A stretch of DNA of 64,000 bases from JADJYF01 sp965278995 (GTDB lineage: Bacteria; Pseudomonadota; Gammaproteobacteria; Ga0077536), in NCBI GenBank assembly GCA_965278995.1, contig OZ257136.1:310001-374000 (forward strand), in the 5' to 3' direction. Shown here one piece after another: positions 34,012 to 43,749 of the stretch. A model generated the notes under the pieces. The model had not been told where the DNA came from. It did not search any database and saw only the letters and a list, made by a program, of their open reading frames with translations. How positions within the stretch are numbered: position 1 is the first letter of the stretch; each line of letters begins with the position of its first letter. Made by a program: the position numbers and the translations under genes.

Positions 34012-35289
34012 ATGAGTGATGGGAAAAACAGCAAAGGCGACGGCGATCGATTGCTCTATTGCTCGTTCTGCGGCAAGAGCCAGCATGAAGTCCGCAAGCT
34101 GATTGCCGGTCCGTCGGTATTCATCTGCGACGAGTGCGTCGAGCTCTGCAATGACATCATTCGTGAGGAGATCCAGGAGAAATCCCCGGGTGGTTCCGGG
34201 AGCAAGCTGCCGATACCGCGTGAGATCAGCCACATTCTCGATGAGTACGTGATCGGCCAGCGCCATGCCAAGAAAATTCTCGCAGTCGCTGTGTACAACC
34301 ATTACAAGCGGCTGGAGACCCGGGTCAAGCAGAACGATGTCGAACTGGCCAAGAGCAACGTGCTGTTGATCGGACCGACAGGCAGCGGCAAGACGCTGCT
34401 GGCTGAAACGCTCGCGCGGCTGCTCAATGTCCCCTTCACGATTGCTGACGCGACCACATTGACTGAAGCCGGTTACGTTGGCGAAGACGTCGAGAACATC
34501 ATCCAGAAGCTTTTGCAGAAGTGTGACTACGACGTCGAGAAGGCGCAGACCGGTATCGTCTACATTGACGAAATCGACAAGATCTCACGGAAATCCGACA
34601 ACCCGTCCATCACGCGCGATGTCTCGGGTGAAGGCGTCCAGCAGGCGCTGCTGAAGCTGATCGAAGGCACTATCGCCTCGGTCCCGCCTCAAGGCGGTCG
34701 CAAGCATCCGCAACAGGAGTTCCTGCAGGTCGATACGTCGAACATTCTGTTCATCTGCGGCGGCGCGTTTGCCGGGCTCGATAAGATCATCCGCGAGCGC
34801 TCGGAGAAAGGCGGCATCGGTTTCTCGGCTGAGGTAAAGAGCAAACAGGACAAAAAGACGGCCGGCGAGTTGCTGCATCAGGTCGAACCGGAAGATCTGA
34901 TCAAATACGGCCTCATTCCTGAGTTTGTCGGGCGCCTGCCCGTATTGGCGGTACTCGACGAGCTGGACGAAGAACAGTTGGTGCAGATCCTGATCGAGCC
35001 GAAGAACGCCCTGACCAAGCAGTACGGCAAGCTGTTCGAGATGGAAGGATGTGAACTCGAGTTCAGGCCCGACGCCCTGCGTTCAGTCGCGCAACGGGCG
35101 GTCGAGCGTAAGACCGGTGCACGCGGATTGCGCTCGATACTTGAACAAAGCCTGCTCGACACCATGTATGAACTGCCGTCGCTGAAAGATGCGACGAAAG
35201 TGGTCGTCGATGAAGGTGCCATCAAGGGTGAGACCAAGCCATTGATCATTTTCGAGAGTCCGGAGATATCCAAGGTGGCGCCCGATTAA
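34012..35289 (+). CDS. clpX: ATP-dependent Clp protease ATP-binding subunit ClpX
   Basis: 425-residue AAA+ unfoldase. The N-terminal zinc-binding domain has CSFCGKSQHEV and FICDECVELC. The AAA+ domain has Walker A GPTGSGKT, Walker B IVYIDEIDKI, and the ClpP-docking IGF-type loop (KGGIGFSAEV). It lies 35 bp after clpP in the same direction. A strong hairpin follows before lon. Confidence 0.98.
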   Translation: MSDGKNSKGDGDRLLYCSFCGKSQHEVRKLIAGPSVFICDECVELCNDIIREEIQEKSPGGSGSKLPIPREISHILDEYVIGQRHAKKILAVAVYNHYKRLETRVKQNDVELAKSNVLLIGPTGSGKTLLAETLARLLNVPFTIADATTLTEAGYVGEDVENIIQKLLQKCDYDVEKAQTGIVYIDEIDKISRKSDNPSITRDVSGEGVQQALLKLIEGTIASVPPQGGRKHPQQEFLQVDTSNILFICGGAFAGLDKIIRERSEKGGIGFSAEVKSKQDKKTAGELLHQVEPEDLIKYGLIPEFVGRLPVLAVLDELDEEQLVQILIEPKNALTKQYGKLFEMEGCELEFRPDALRSVAQRAVERKTGARGLRSILEQSLLDTMYELPSLKDATKVVVDEGAIKGETKPLIIFESPEISKVAPD

Positions 35290-35356
35290 AGCGGGTGCCG
35301 TCCCGCGTGCAGTGCCCGCGATAGGCATTGTGCAAAGCTCACCGCGTTCTACTAGT

Positions 35357-35384
35357 GCGCGCCGCACGCATCCGCGCGGCGCGC
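35357..35384 (+). terminator. GC-rich stem-loop between clpX and lon
   Basis: A perfect 9-bp inverted repeat, GCGCGCCGC (35357-35365) and GCGGCGCGC (35376-35384), with a 10-base loop. It is followed by ATCATTTCCTT rather than a solid T-run, so it is an imperfect terminator or attenuator. It could reduce read-through into lon. Confidence 0.45.
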
Positions 35385-35497
35385 GTATCATTTCCTTGTT
35401 CCACACTCGACGTTCCGCCAAGCCTGCCCCGCGCCTGCTGCTGCGTGCCCGGGATTGATCGAGTGCCGTTGGCGACAATTGCTGGAGATTACACCCC

Positions 35498-37909
35498 ATG
35501 AGTGAAGCAAATAACGTATTGGCAGTTCTGCCACTCCGCGATGTCGTCGTCTATCCACACATGGTAATCCCGCTGTTCGTCGGGCGCGAGAAATCGATAC
35601 GTGCTCTCGAGCGGGCGATGGAGGATGGCAAGCAGATCCTGCTCGTCGCACAGAAGAGTGCCAGTGACGACAATCCCCAGCCCGACGACATTCATGAGGT
35701 TGGCACCGTCTCAAATATTCTGCAGCTGCTGAAACTGCCCGACGGCACCATCAAAGTACTGGTCGAGGGTGTGCAGCGCGCGCGCATCGTGTCGTTCATC
35801 GAGACTGACGAACTGTACGCGGCCCAGGTCGAAACGATCGAAATCGAAGAGGTTACCGGGCGCGAAGCCGAGGTGCTCAGCCGATCGCTGATGACGCAGT
35901 TCGATCAGTACGTGAAATTGAACAAGAAAGTTCCACCCGAGATCATCTCGTCGCTGTCGAGCATCGACGACCCCTCGCGCCTGGCAGACACCATTGCCGC
36001 GCACATGGCGATCAAGATCCAGGACAAACAGCAGATCCTCGAGATCATTCCACTACGCGAACGTCTTGAGCATCTCGTTCATCTGATGGAATCTGAAATC
36101 GATCTGCTGCAGGTCGAAAAGCGACTGCGCGGTCGCGTCAAGAAGCAGATGGAAAAGAGTCAGCGCGAGTACTACCTGAACGAGCAGATGAAAGCCATTC
36201 AGAATGAACTCGGTGAGATGGAGGATGGCGTCAACGAGTTTGAAGAACTCGCGCGCAAGATTGCCAAGGCCGGCATGAGCAAGGAAGCGCGCGACAAAGC
36301 CGATGGTGAGCTGAAAAAGCTGCGCATGATGTCGCCGATGTCAGCGGAAGCAACAGTAGTGCGGAACTATATCGACTGGATGCTCTCGGTGCCGTGGAAA
36401 AAGCGCAGCAAGACCAGCCGCGACCTCAACCACGCCGAATCCATACTCGAAGCCGATCATTACGGCCTGGATAAAGTCAAAGAACGCATACTCGAATATC
36501 TTGCCGTTCAGCAGCGCGTCAACAAGATGAAAGGTCCGATACTCTGCCTGGTCGGTCCGCCCGGTGTTGGCAAGACGTCACTGGGGCGGTCGATTGCGCG
36601 TGCGACCAATCGCAAGTTCGTCCGCATGTCGCTGGGTGGCGTACGCGACGAAGCGGAGATTCGCGGTCATCGGCGCACATACGTGGGCGCACTACCGGGC
36701 AAGATTCTGCAGAACATGGCCAAGGTCGGTACGCGCAATCCGCTGTTCCTGCTCGACGAAATAGACAAGATGGCGATGGACTTCCGCGGTGATCCGGCAT
36801 CGGCACTGCTTGAAGTTCTGGATCCGGAACAGAACAACTCGTTTAACGATCATTATCTGGAAGTCGACTACGATTTGTCGGAGGTGATGTTCGTTACCAC
36901 AGCCAACAGCCTCAAGATCCCGGCACCCTTGCTCGATCGCATGGAAGTCATACGCCTGTCGGGTTATACCGAGGACGAAAAAGTAAGCATCGCGCAGAAG
37001 TACCTTATCCCCAAGCAGATTGAGAATACCGGTCTGAAGAACGATGAGGTGAAGATCACCGAACCCGCAATCCGCGACATGGTGCGCTTCTACTCGCGCG
37101 AGGCAGGCGTCCGTAATCTCGAGCGCGAAATAGCGACTATCTGCCGTAAAGTCGTCAAGGACATCCTGACGAAGTCGGGCAAGGAAAAAACTGTAGCAGT
37201 CTCGCCAAAAGTGCTCGAGAAATATCTGGGGGTGAAGCGCTTCCGTTATGGATTGGCGGAGTCCGAGGATAGGGTCGGTCAGGTAACCGGCCTTGCCTGG
37301 ACTGAGATGGGCGGTGATCTGTTGACGATCGAGGCCGTTGTCGTTCCTGGCAAAGGCAAAGAAATTTACACTGGGCAGCTTGGCGACGTGATGCAGGAGT
37401 CAATCAAGGCGGCAATGACGGTCGTACGAAGTCGCGCGCATTCCCTCGGCATCAAGCCGGACTTCTACCGTTACTACGATGTGCATTATCACGTGCCTGA
37501 AGGCGCAACGCCGAAAGATGGCCCAAGTGCTGGCGTCGGCATGTGTACGGCAACGGTCTCAGCGCTGACTGGCATTCCAGTCAAGGCGAGTGTGGCGATG
37601 ACAGGTGAGATAACGTTGCGAGGCGAAGTACTGCCGATAGGCGGACTCAAAGAGAAGCTTCTCGCGGCGTTGCGCGGTGGCATTAAGCAGGTGATCATCC
37701 CGCAGGAGAACGAGCGCGATCTGAAAGAGATACCGGCCAACATCAAGCAAGGTCTCGAGATCAAACCTGTGCGTTGGATCGACGAAGTGTTCGAAATTGC
37801 GTTGCAGCGCGTACCGACCCCGCTGACTGATCCTATCGTGGCGCCTGATGCCGTCAGCAAGGAAGCTGGCGAGCAGGACGACGACGGCGACCAATTGCGA
37901 CATCACTGA
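35498..37909 (+). CDS. lon: ATP-dependent protease Lon
   Basis: 803-residue LonA protease: N-terminal substrate-binding domain (VLPLRDVVVYPHMVIPLFVGR), coiled-coil region, AAA+ domain with GPPGVGKTSLG, and protease domain with the Ser-Lys dyad S677 (PKDGPSAGVGM) and K720 (GGLKEKLLAA). It degrades misfolded and regulatory proteins. Full length. A sigma-32 promoter could not be identified with confidence in the 208 bp after clpX. Confidence 0.98.
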   Translation: MSEANNVLAVLPLRDVVVYPHMVIPLFVGREKSIRALERAMEDGKQILLVAQKSASDDNPQPDDIHEVGTVSNILQLLKLPDGTIKVLVEGVQRARIVSFIETDELYAAQVETIEIEEVTGREAEVLSRSLMTQFDQYVKLNKKVPPEIISSLSSIDDPSRLADTIAAHMAIKIQDKQQILEIIPLRERLEHLVHLMESEIDLLQVEKRLRGRVKKQMEKSQREYYLNEQMKAIQNELGEMEDGVNEFEELARKIAKAGMSKEARDKADGELKKLRMMSPMSAEATVVRNYIDWMLSVPWKKRSKTSRDLNHAESILEADHYGLDKVKERILEYLAVQQRVNKMKGPILCLVGPPGVGKTSLGRSIARATNRKFVRMSLGGVRDEAEIRGHRRTYVGALPGKILQNMAKVGTRNPLFLLDEIDKMAMDFRGDPASALLEVLDPEQNNSFNDHYLEVDYDLSEVMFVTTANSLKIPAPLLDRMEVIRLSGYTEDEKVSIAQKYLIPKQIENTGLKNDEVKITEPAIRDMVRFYSREAGVRNLEREIATICRKVVKDILTKSGKEKTVAVSPKVLEKYLGVKRFRYGLAESEDRVGQVTGLAWTEMGGDLLTIEAVVVPGKGKEIYTGQLGDVMQESIKAAMTVVRSRAHSLGIKPDFYRYYDVHYHVPEGATPKDGPSAGVGMCTATVSALTGIPVKASVAMTGEITLRGEVLPIGGLKEKLLAALRGGIKQVIIPQENERDLKEIPANIKQGLEIKPVRWIDEVFEIALQRVPTPLTDPIVAPDAVSKEAGEQDDDGDQLRHH

Positions 37910-37949
37910 TCGCTTCCGCCGACCAGGCGACGTTCGTGGCCGTGTTTGC

Positions 37950-37978
37950 TTGACGCCTTCTGGGGCAGTTGATATAAC
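37950..37978 (+). promoter_or_regulatory. Sigma-70 promoter of hupB
   Basis: TTGACG (37950-37955), a 17-bp spacer and TATAAC (37973-37978), about 100 bp before the HU start. The leader and tRNA-Val/Asp lie downstream, so it may also drive those tRNAs. Confidence 0.7.
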
Positions 37979-38077
37979 GGCCGCGCACCCGCCTCCAGGC
38001 CCGTGCCCGCAGGCGCGAACCAAAAATTCAACCATTCACGCGCCGGTGCTGGACTTACACCACAGGGGTACTGCTAC

Positions 38078-38350
38078 ATGAATAAATCAGAATTGATCGA
38101 TGCTGTTGCCGATGCTGCCGACATCTCTAAAGCGTCGGCCTCACGTGCCGTCGACGCCCTGTTCGAGAACATCACTGCTGCCTTGAAAAAAGACGATCAG
38201 GTGACGCTCGTCGGGTTCGGTACATTCAATGTTCGTGCACGTGCTGCGCGAGCCGGACGCAATCCGCAGACCGGCGAAACGATCCAGATTAAAGCCTCCA
38301 AGATTCCTGGGTTCAAACCTGGAAAAGCCCTCAAGGATGCCGTAAACTAG
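38078..38350 (+). CDS. hupB: DNA-binding protein HU-beta
   Basis: 90-residue nucleoid protein of the HU/IHF family. The N-terminus MNKSELIDAVADAADISKASAS and the arm region RNPQTGETIQIKASKIPGFKPGK are characteristic of HU-beta. Position after lon is the normal one in gammaproteobacteria. ATG 38078 matches the family start; the frame is open to 38003. A CAGGGG stretch serves as ribosome site. Confidence 0.97.
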   Translation: MNKSELIDAVADAADISKASASRAVDALFENITAALKKDDQVTLVGFGTFNVRARAARAGRNPQTGETIQIKASKIPGFKPGKALKDAVN

Positions 38351-38371
38351 CGCCCCTCCCAGACTGCTCAC

Positions 38372-38447
38372 GGGTGCTTAGCTCAGCTGGGAGAGCGTCG
38401 CCCTTACAAGGCGAAGGTCGTGGGTTCGATCCCCTCAGCACCCACCA
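38372..38447 (+). tRNA. tRNA-Val (UAC)
   Basis: GGGTGCT pairs with AGCACCC; the anticodon loop CTTACAA in a TCGCC/GGCGA stem gives TAC; CCA encoded at 38445-38447. It follows hupB by 21 bp. Confidence 0.96.
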
Positions 38448-38475
38448 GCGCATCTGGTTACCTGAGTAACGCATT

Positions 38476-38552
38476 GGAGTGGTAGTTCAGTTGGTTAGAA
38501 TACCGGCCTGTCACGCCGGGGGTCGCGGGTTCGAGTCCCGTCCACTCCGCCA
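38476..38552 (+). tRNA. tRNA-Asp (GUC)
   Basis: GGAGTGG pairs with CCACTCC; the anticodon loop CTGTCAC in a CCGGC/GCCGG-type stem gives GTC; CCA encoded at 38550-38552. Second tRNA between hupB and ppiD. Confidence 0.96.
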
Positions 38553-38654
38553 ACTTCTGGAAGACTGATTTAGCGCTGCGCGCCAGCAAGCGCGTCAAGT
38601 TCCTGCGAGCAGTCTCTCAGACATGCACGCCGCAGATCCTCTCGGAGATTCTAC

Positions 38655-40559
38655 ATGTTGCAGACCATACGCGATCGCACGCAGGGATTGATTGTCGGCA
38701 TCATCATCGGCCTGGTGTGCCTCACCTTCGCATTGTGGGGCGTCGAGAGTTACATCAATCAGGCGCGCCAGATAATCGTTGCCGAGGTAAACGGCGACGA
38801 GATCCCGGTCGAGGAATTTCAAACCTCACTGCAGCGCCTGCGCCGGCAGGCAGAAAACATGCTTGGCGATCAGTTCAACGCTGAGGAATGGAATCAACCA
38901 GACGTCAAGATGCGCGCGCTGGACAGTCTGATCAACGATCGCATCCTGGCCTCGTTGATCAAGGATGCACGCATCAGCGTCAGTGAGCAGCAGATGGTAC
39001 GCCAGCTGCAGCAGATCCCGGCATTCCAGCAGGATGGCGTCTTCTCGCGTGCGCTCTATGAGCAGCGCATTTCGAGCCTGGGCTATTCACCGGTCGGTTT
39101 CGAACGACAGCTGGGTTCCGATCTAGCGCAGTCACAACTGCGTGCCGGCATCGCCGCATCCGAATTTACTACACGCGAGGAAGCACTGCGATTGCAGCGG
39201 TTGCGCGAGCAGAAGCGTGACGTTGGCTATGCGATCATGCCCAGTTCAGTTCACGAAGACCAGGTCGCGCTCAACGACAGTGATTTCGAGAAGTACTACA
39301 ACGAGCACCAGGAGTCATATCGCAAGCCCGAAACAGCGTCGTTCGAGTATCTGGAATTGTCGAGTGCGAGCCTGGCGGCGGAAGTGAAAGTTACCGATGA
39401 CGCGTTGCGTGCCTACTATGACGCCAACCACGCGACCTATACGACCACTGAAGAGCGTAACGTTAATCACATACTCATCCAGGTATCGCAGAGCGCTTCG
39501 GAGGCCGACGTCGAGGCAGCGCGAACCAAGGCCGACGATTTGCTCAAGCGAGCCAGGGCCGGTGAGGACTTTGAGAAGCTGGCGAGAGAATTCTCCGACG
39601 ACACCGGCAGCAAGACCGAAGGTGGCGAAACCGGATTGTTCCCGCGCGGTGCGATGGCTCCTCAGTTCGAGGAAGCTGCGTTCAAACTGCCCGTCGGCGA
39701 AATCAGTTCACCGGTGCGCACGAATTTCGGCTTTCACCTGATCAAGGTCAAGGAAATCAAAGGCGGCGGATTGCGCCCGTTCGACGAGGCCAGAGCAGAT
39801 GTCGAAGCTGCTTATCGCAATGCCGAGGCGCAGAAAGTTTTTATCGACCAGGCCGAACAGTTCTCCAATCTTGTCTATGAGCATCCTGACAGTCTCACTG
39901 TCGCCGCAGACGCGCTCAATCTGAAATCGCAGACGACGGCATCAATGACGAAGGCCGAAATAGCAGCGCAGTACTCAGACAAGCTTGCCGCTGCAGTATT
40001 CGAAGCCGATGTGCTGGTCGACGGATTGAACAGCGAGCCGGTAGAGATGCCCGACGGCCGGGTGATGGCGGTGCGCGTGATCGAGCATCAGCCGTCTGTC
40101 ATTCCGCCGCTGAGTGAGGTCAAGCCATTGGTGGAAGCCGAGATTCGCGAAATGCAGCTGCGCACGCTGACCGAAGCGGCCGGAACGGCCTTGATCGAGA
40201 AGCTGCGAGGTGGCGCCACGATAGCGGAGCTGATCAAAGACGCGGGCATCGATTGGAAGAATGTGGAGGCGGCCGGGCGCGAATCCGCCGACGTCAATCG
40301 CGCAGTGCTGCGCGAAGCGTTTCGCGCCGATGTCACGGGTGACAAGCCGACCTATCTCGGTATCGCGATCGGAAAAGCGGATTACGCCGTGATCCGCGTC
40401 GCCAATGTACAAGTGCCACCGGTAAGCGACGTCGATACGACAGCCGTGCAGAAGCTGACTGGCGAATTGATGAAAGCGCGCGCTACCGCGGCCTGGCAGG
40501 ACTACGTTGCCGCGCTTCGCGGAGCGAGCGACGTCACCATCAACAGAAACGACCTTTAG
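38655..40559 (+). CDS. ppiD: Periplasmic folding chaperone PpiD (SurA-N/parvulin)
   Basis: 634 residues. The cytosolic N-terminus MLQTIRDRTQG precedes one membrane helix (LIVGIIIGLVCLTFALWGV), then a SurA-N-like chaperone domain, and a parvulin domain (about 260-360) with ERNVNHILIQVSQSA, LAREFSDDTGSKTEGGETGLFPRGAM and FGFHLIKV. The remaining C-terminal part is a helical chaperone region. It helps newly exported proteins leave the SecYEG channel. Complete; convergent with fabI. Confidence 0.96.
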   Translation: MLQTIRDRTQGLIVGIIIGLVCLTFALWGVESYINQARQIIVAEVNGDEIPVEEFQTSLQRLRRQAENMLGDQFNAEEWNQPDVKMRALDSLINDRILASLIKDARISVSEQQMVRQLQQIPAFQQDGVFSRALYEQRISSLGYSPVGFERQLGSDLAQSQLRAGIAASEFTTREEALRLQRLREQKRDVGYAIMPSSVHEDQVALNDSDFEKYYNEHQESYRKPETASFEYLELSSASLAAEVKVTDDALRAYYDANHATYTTTEERNVNHILIQVSQSASEADVEAARTKADDLLKRARAGEDFEKLAREFSDDTGSKTEGGETGLFPRGAMAPQFEEAAFKLPVGEISSPVRTNFGFHLIKVKEIKGGGLRPFDEARADVEAAYRNAEAQKVFIDQAEQFSNLVYEHPDSLTVAADALNLKSQTTASMTKAEIAAQYSDKLAAAVFEADVLVDGLNSEPVEMPDGRVMAVRVIEHQPSVIPPLSEVKPLVEAEIREMQLRTLTEAAGTALIEKLRGGATIAELIKDAGIDWKNVEAAGRESADVNRAVLREAFRADVTGDKPTYLGIAIGKADYAVIRVANVQVPPVSDVDTTAVQKLTGELMKARATAAWQDYVAALRGASDVTINRNDL

Positions 40560-40568
40560 TCTGTTTCC

Positions 40569-40584
40569 CCGCGCAGGCGCGCGG
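40569..40584. terminator. Small hairpin between convergent ppiD and fabI
   Basis: CCGCGC-AGGC-GCGCGG hairpin in the 27-bp gap between the two stop codons. There is no T-run on either side, so termination is only possible, not shown. Confidence 0.3.
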
Positions 40585-40586
40585 CA

Positions 40587-41369
40587 TCACAGTCCGGCCA
40601 TGCCCATGATATTGAATCCGCAGTCGACATAGGTGATCTCGCCGGTGACGGCAGATGCGAGATCAGAACAGAGAAATGCGGCAACATTGCCTACTTCGTC
40701 AATGGTGACGTTACGTCGCAAAGGCGCAGTCTGCTCGACGTAGTTGAGGAATTTGCGCATATCCTTGATACCGGATGCGGCCAGCGTGCGTATCGGGCCT
40801 GCCGACACCGCATTGACCCGGATACCTTCAGGACCGACGCTCTCGGCCATGTAGCGTACATTTGCTTCGAGGCTGGCCTTGGCCAGGCCCATCACGTTGT
40901 AGCTCGGCATGGTTCGCACCGCGCCAAGATAGCTCAGGGTAAGCATTGCACCCTGGCGGCCGCGCATCAGCGGTCGCGCGGCGTTGCCGAGTGCGGCAAA
41001 ACTGTAGGAACTCACTTCATGCGCGATGCGAAAACCGTCGCGCGTGACGCTATCCAGATAGCCGCCCTGCAGTTCTTCACGGGGTGCATAAGCGATCGAG
41101 TGGACGAGAATGTCGAAGTGATCCCAATAGTCGTCCAGGCGTTCGAAAACACCCAGGATCTCGGCATCGTTCTGTACTTCACAGGGCAGCGTGATCTCTG
41201 AACCCAGTTCGGCGGCGAAGTCCTCGACGCGTGATTGCAGCCGTTCATTCTGGTACGTCAATGCGAGTTCGGCGCCTTCGCGCCGCATCGCCTTGGCGAC
41301 TCCCCAGGCGATCGATTTATTGCTTGCGACGCCGACGATAAGGGCGCGTTTGCCTGCTAGAATTCCCAT
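40587..41369 (-). CDS. fabI: Enoyl-[acyl-carrier-protein] reductase (NADH)
   Basis: 260-residue SDR-family enoyl-ACP reductase of type II fatty-acid synthesis. The N-terminus has the FabI form GILAGKRALIVGVASNKSIAWGVAKAM; the catalytic tyrosine/lysine region is SYNVMGLAKASLEAN. GGGGA stands about 6 bases before ATG 41369. The frame is open to 41465 but the family start is at 41369. It is divergent from the peptide-transport operon. This is a triclosan-target type enzyme. Confidence 0.96.
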   Translation of the reverse strand: MGILAGKRALIVGVASNKSIAWGVAKAMRREGAELALTYQNERLQSRVEDFAAELGSEITLPCEVQNDAEILGVFERLDDYWDHFDILVHSIAYAPREELQGGYLDSVTRDGFRIAHEVSSYSFAALGNAARPLMRGRQGAMLTLSYLGAVRTMPSYNVMGLAKASLEANVRYMAESVGPEGIRVNAVSAGPIRTLAASGIKDMRKFLNYVEQTAPLRRNVTIDEVGNVAAFLCSDLASAVTGEITYVDCGFNIMGMAGL

Positions 41370-41542
41370 GACATCCCCACTCGATATGCTTGATGCCTGG
41401 CGCCAACGGCGTGCTGACCGGCGGCAAGAGTGTACCGTGTCCCAGCCGCATATAGGAAACGCCACATGAGCCGCCGCTCGAGGGGGCGCACTGGTGGATC
41501 ATGCACTGAAAAGTGCGTAACGGACTTGTTCGCAGCTTCCTT

Positions 41543-41548
41543 TATAAT
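41543..41548 (+). promoter_or_regulatory. Probable -10 box of the peptide-transport operon
   Basis: A perfect TATAAT ends 27 bp before GTG 41575. No good -35 stands at 16-18 bp; the TTGTTC at 41526 is only 11 bp away. Confidence 0.45.
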
Positions 41549-41574
41549 CCAGCCACACTCCAGGGGCAGCGTTC

Positions 41575-43749
41575 GTGAGTCTGCATTTGTTTCATCTCGC
41601 GCCGCTGTCTGCAGGACTTGCGCTTGCGTGTCTGTTGATCGGACTGACCGCCTGCAGCGAATCGCCCTGGAACAATCCCTATCGCAGCGCCGATAGCGAG
41701 CGGAGCATCCTTTACAGCTCGTTTCCCGAGCGCCCCAAGCACCTCGACCCGGTGTCGTCCTACAGCGAGAACGAAGCGCTGTTCACCGGCCAGATCTACG
41801 AGCCAGTCGTTCAGTATCATTTCCTCAAGCGCCCTTATCAGCTGGTGCCATTGACTGCACTGGCACTGCCTGAACCCCGCTATTTTTCCGCCGATGGCAG
41901 GGAGCTGCCGGCCGAAGCGCTACAGGATCAGGTTGCATCGACCGTCTACCGCATCGAAATCCGGCCAGGCATCCGCTATCAACCGCATCCAGCTCTGGCG
42001 CGTAACGACAGCGGCGGTTATCTCTACCACGCGATGTCTCCGGCGGAGATTGCCACTAAGTCGACGATTGCCGATTTTGCCGAGACCGGTACGCGTGAGC
42101 TCACGGCGGAAGACTACGTCTATCAGATAAAAAGACTGGTCCACCCGCAGCTTCACTCGCCGATAGCCGGTTTGATGGGCCGTTATATTGTCGGTCTCGA
42201 TGCGCTCGGGCAGCAGCTTCGCGATGCGCAGTCCGACGGGGCGAGTACAGTGGATCTGCGTAGCCATGAACTTGCTGGCGCGCGCGTCATCGACCGCTAT
42301 ACCTATGAAATCACCTTGAGCGAGAAGTATCCGCAGTTCCGGTATTGGCTCGCGATGTCGTTCTTCGCGCCGGTGCCGTGGGAAGCAGATAACTTCTACG
42401 GTCAGCCAGGCATGAAGGAGCGCAACCTGACATTGGACTGGTACCCCATAGGCACGGGCCCTTATATGCTGATCGAGAACAATCCGAATCGACGGATGAT
42501 CCTGCAGCGCAATCCCAATTTTCACGGCGAAGTTTACCCGGACAGCGGTGAGCCGGAGGATAAAGCTGCGGGCTACCTCGCCCGCGCAGGACTTCCGATG
42601 CCGTTCGTTGACACCGTCTACTACACTCTGGAGCAGGAAGAGATCCCATTGTGGACGAAGTTTCTGCAGGGCTATTACGACGTCTCGGCTATCTTGTCGG
42701 ACAGTTTCGACCAGGCTGTTCAGTTCAGTGCAAGTGGTGACGCCGAGTTGACGCCAGCCATGCGCGAGAAAGGCATCAAATTGTCGACCGCTGTGCAGCC
42801 ATCGACCGCTTATCTCGGATTCAACATGGCCGATGCAGTGGTCGGTGGCGATTCCGACCGGGCACGATTGCTGCGCCGGGCAATTGCGATTGCCGTCGAT
42901 TTCGAAGAGTTCATTGCGATTTTCGCCAATGGCCGCGGTGTTCCCGCGCAGGGTCCGATACCACCGGGGATCTTCGGTTATGTCAATGGCGAAGCCGGCA
43001 TCAATCCACTCATCTACAGCTGGCAGGGCGACCGCGCGATACGCCGCTCGCTCGACGAAGCGCGAGATTTGATGCGAAAGGCCGGTTACGCAGAAGGGCG
43101 CGACCCGGCGACCGGGCAACCGTTGACCCTTTACTACGAAACAGCGGCTAACGGGCCGGGTGCAAAATCGACGCTGGACTGGTATCGCAAACAATTCGCC
43201 AAACTCGGCATCCAACTCGTCGTTCGGGCAACGGACTACAATCGATTTCAGGAGAAAGTGCGTACCGGTACGGCGCAGCTGTTCAGCTGGGGCTGGAATG
43301 CCGACTATCCGGATCCGGAGAATTTTCTGTTCCTGCTGTACGGGCCCAACGCAAAAATAGAGTCGCAGGGCGAGAACGCCGTGAACTACAGCAATCCCGA
43401 ATTTGATGCATTGTTCGTGCGTATGCGTACGATGGCAGATAGTCCTGAAAGACAGGCGCTGATCGACCGCATGTTGGACATTCTGCGCCGAGATGGCCCT
43501 TGGCTGTGGGGATTCCATCCAGTTGGCTATTCGCTTTATCACGCCTGGTACGGCAACGCCAAGCCCAATCTGATGGCGCGCAATACACTGAAGTACAAGA
43601 CCATCGATCCGGAGATGCGCGCGAGGCTGCGCCAGACTTGGAACCGGCCGGTCTGGTGGCCGATGCTGCTGCTGGTTGCGGCGGTCGTGGCCAGCGCGGT
43701 GCCAGCGTGGCGGGCGTACTCGGCGCGACAGAGAGCTGGCGCGCGATGA
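41575..43749 (+). CDS. Peptide ABC transporter substrate-binding protein (Yej/Opp type)
   Basis: 724-residue solute-binding protein of family SBP_bac_5. The N-terminus is a lipoprotein signal with LIGLTACSES (Cys about residue 27), so the protein is lipid-anchored on the periplasmic side. Domain landmarks are YSSFPERPKHLDPV, DWYPIGTGPYMLIENNPNR, QLFSWGWNADYPDPENFLFLLYG and AVNYSNPEFDALF. Unusually, a hydrophobic helix (MLLLVAAVVASAVPAW) sits at the very C-terminus. It is longer than E. coli YejA (about 600). GTG 41575 is the start. It overlaps the first permease gene by 4 bp. Peptide specificity is unknown; Yej takes up peptides and microcin C. Confidence 0.9.
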   Translation: MSLHLFHLAPLSAGLALACLLIGLTACSESPWNNPYRSADSERSILYSSFPERPKHLDPVSSYSENEALFTGQIYEPVVQYHFLKRPYQLVPLTALALPEPRYFSADGRELPAEALQDQVASTVYRIEIRPGIRYQPHPALARNDSGGYLYHAMSPAEIATKSTIADFAETGTRELTAEDYVYQIKRLVHPQLHSPIAGLMGRYIVGLDALGQQLRDAQSDGASTVDLRSHELAGARVIDRYTYEITLSEKYPQFRYWLAMSFFAPVPWEADNFYGQPGMKERNLTLDWYPIGTGPYMLIENNPNRRMILQRNPNFHGEVYPDSGEPEDKAAGYLARAGLPMPFVDTVYYTLEQEEIPLWTKFLQGYYDVSAILSDSFDQAVQFSASGDAELTPAMREKGIKLSTAVQPSTAYLGFNMADAVVGGDSDRARLLRRAIAIAVDFEEFIAIFANGRGVPAQGPIPPGIFGYVNGEAGINPLIYSWQGDRAIRRSLDEARDLMRKAGYAEGRDPATGQPLTLYYETAANGPGAKSTLDWYRKQFAKLGIQLVVRATDYNRFQEKVRTGTAQLFSWGWNADYPDPENFLFLLYGPNAKIESQGENAVNYSNPEFDALFVRMRTMADSPERQALIDRMLDILRRDGPWLWGFHPVGYSLYHAWYGNAKPNLMARNTLKYKTIDPEMRARLRQTWNRPVWWPMLLLVAAVVASAVPAWRAYSARQRAGAR

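Noticed and set aside
41526..41548. TTGTTC with TATAAT as a full promoter
   Set aside because: The spacer is only 11 bp; just the -10 box is kept in the annotation.
41920..43542. 540-codon open frame on the minus strand opposite the substrate-binding protein gene
   Set aside because: Low-complexity, Arg/His/Ile-rich translation without family features; the plus-strand gene is clearly real and GC-rich codon use creates such shadows.
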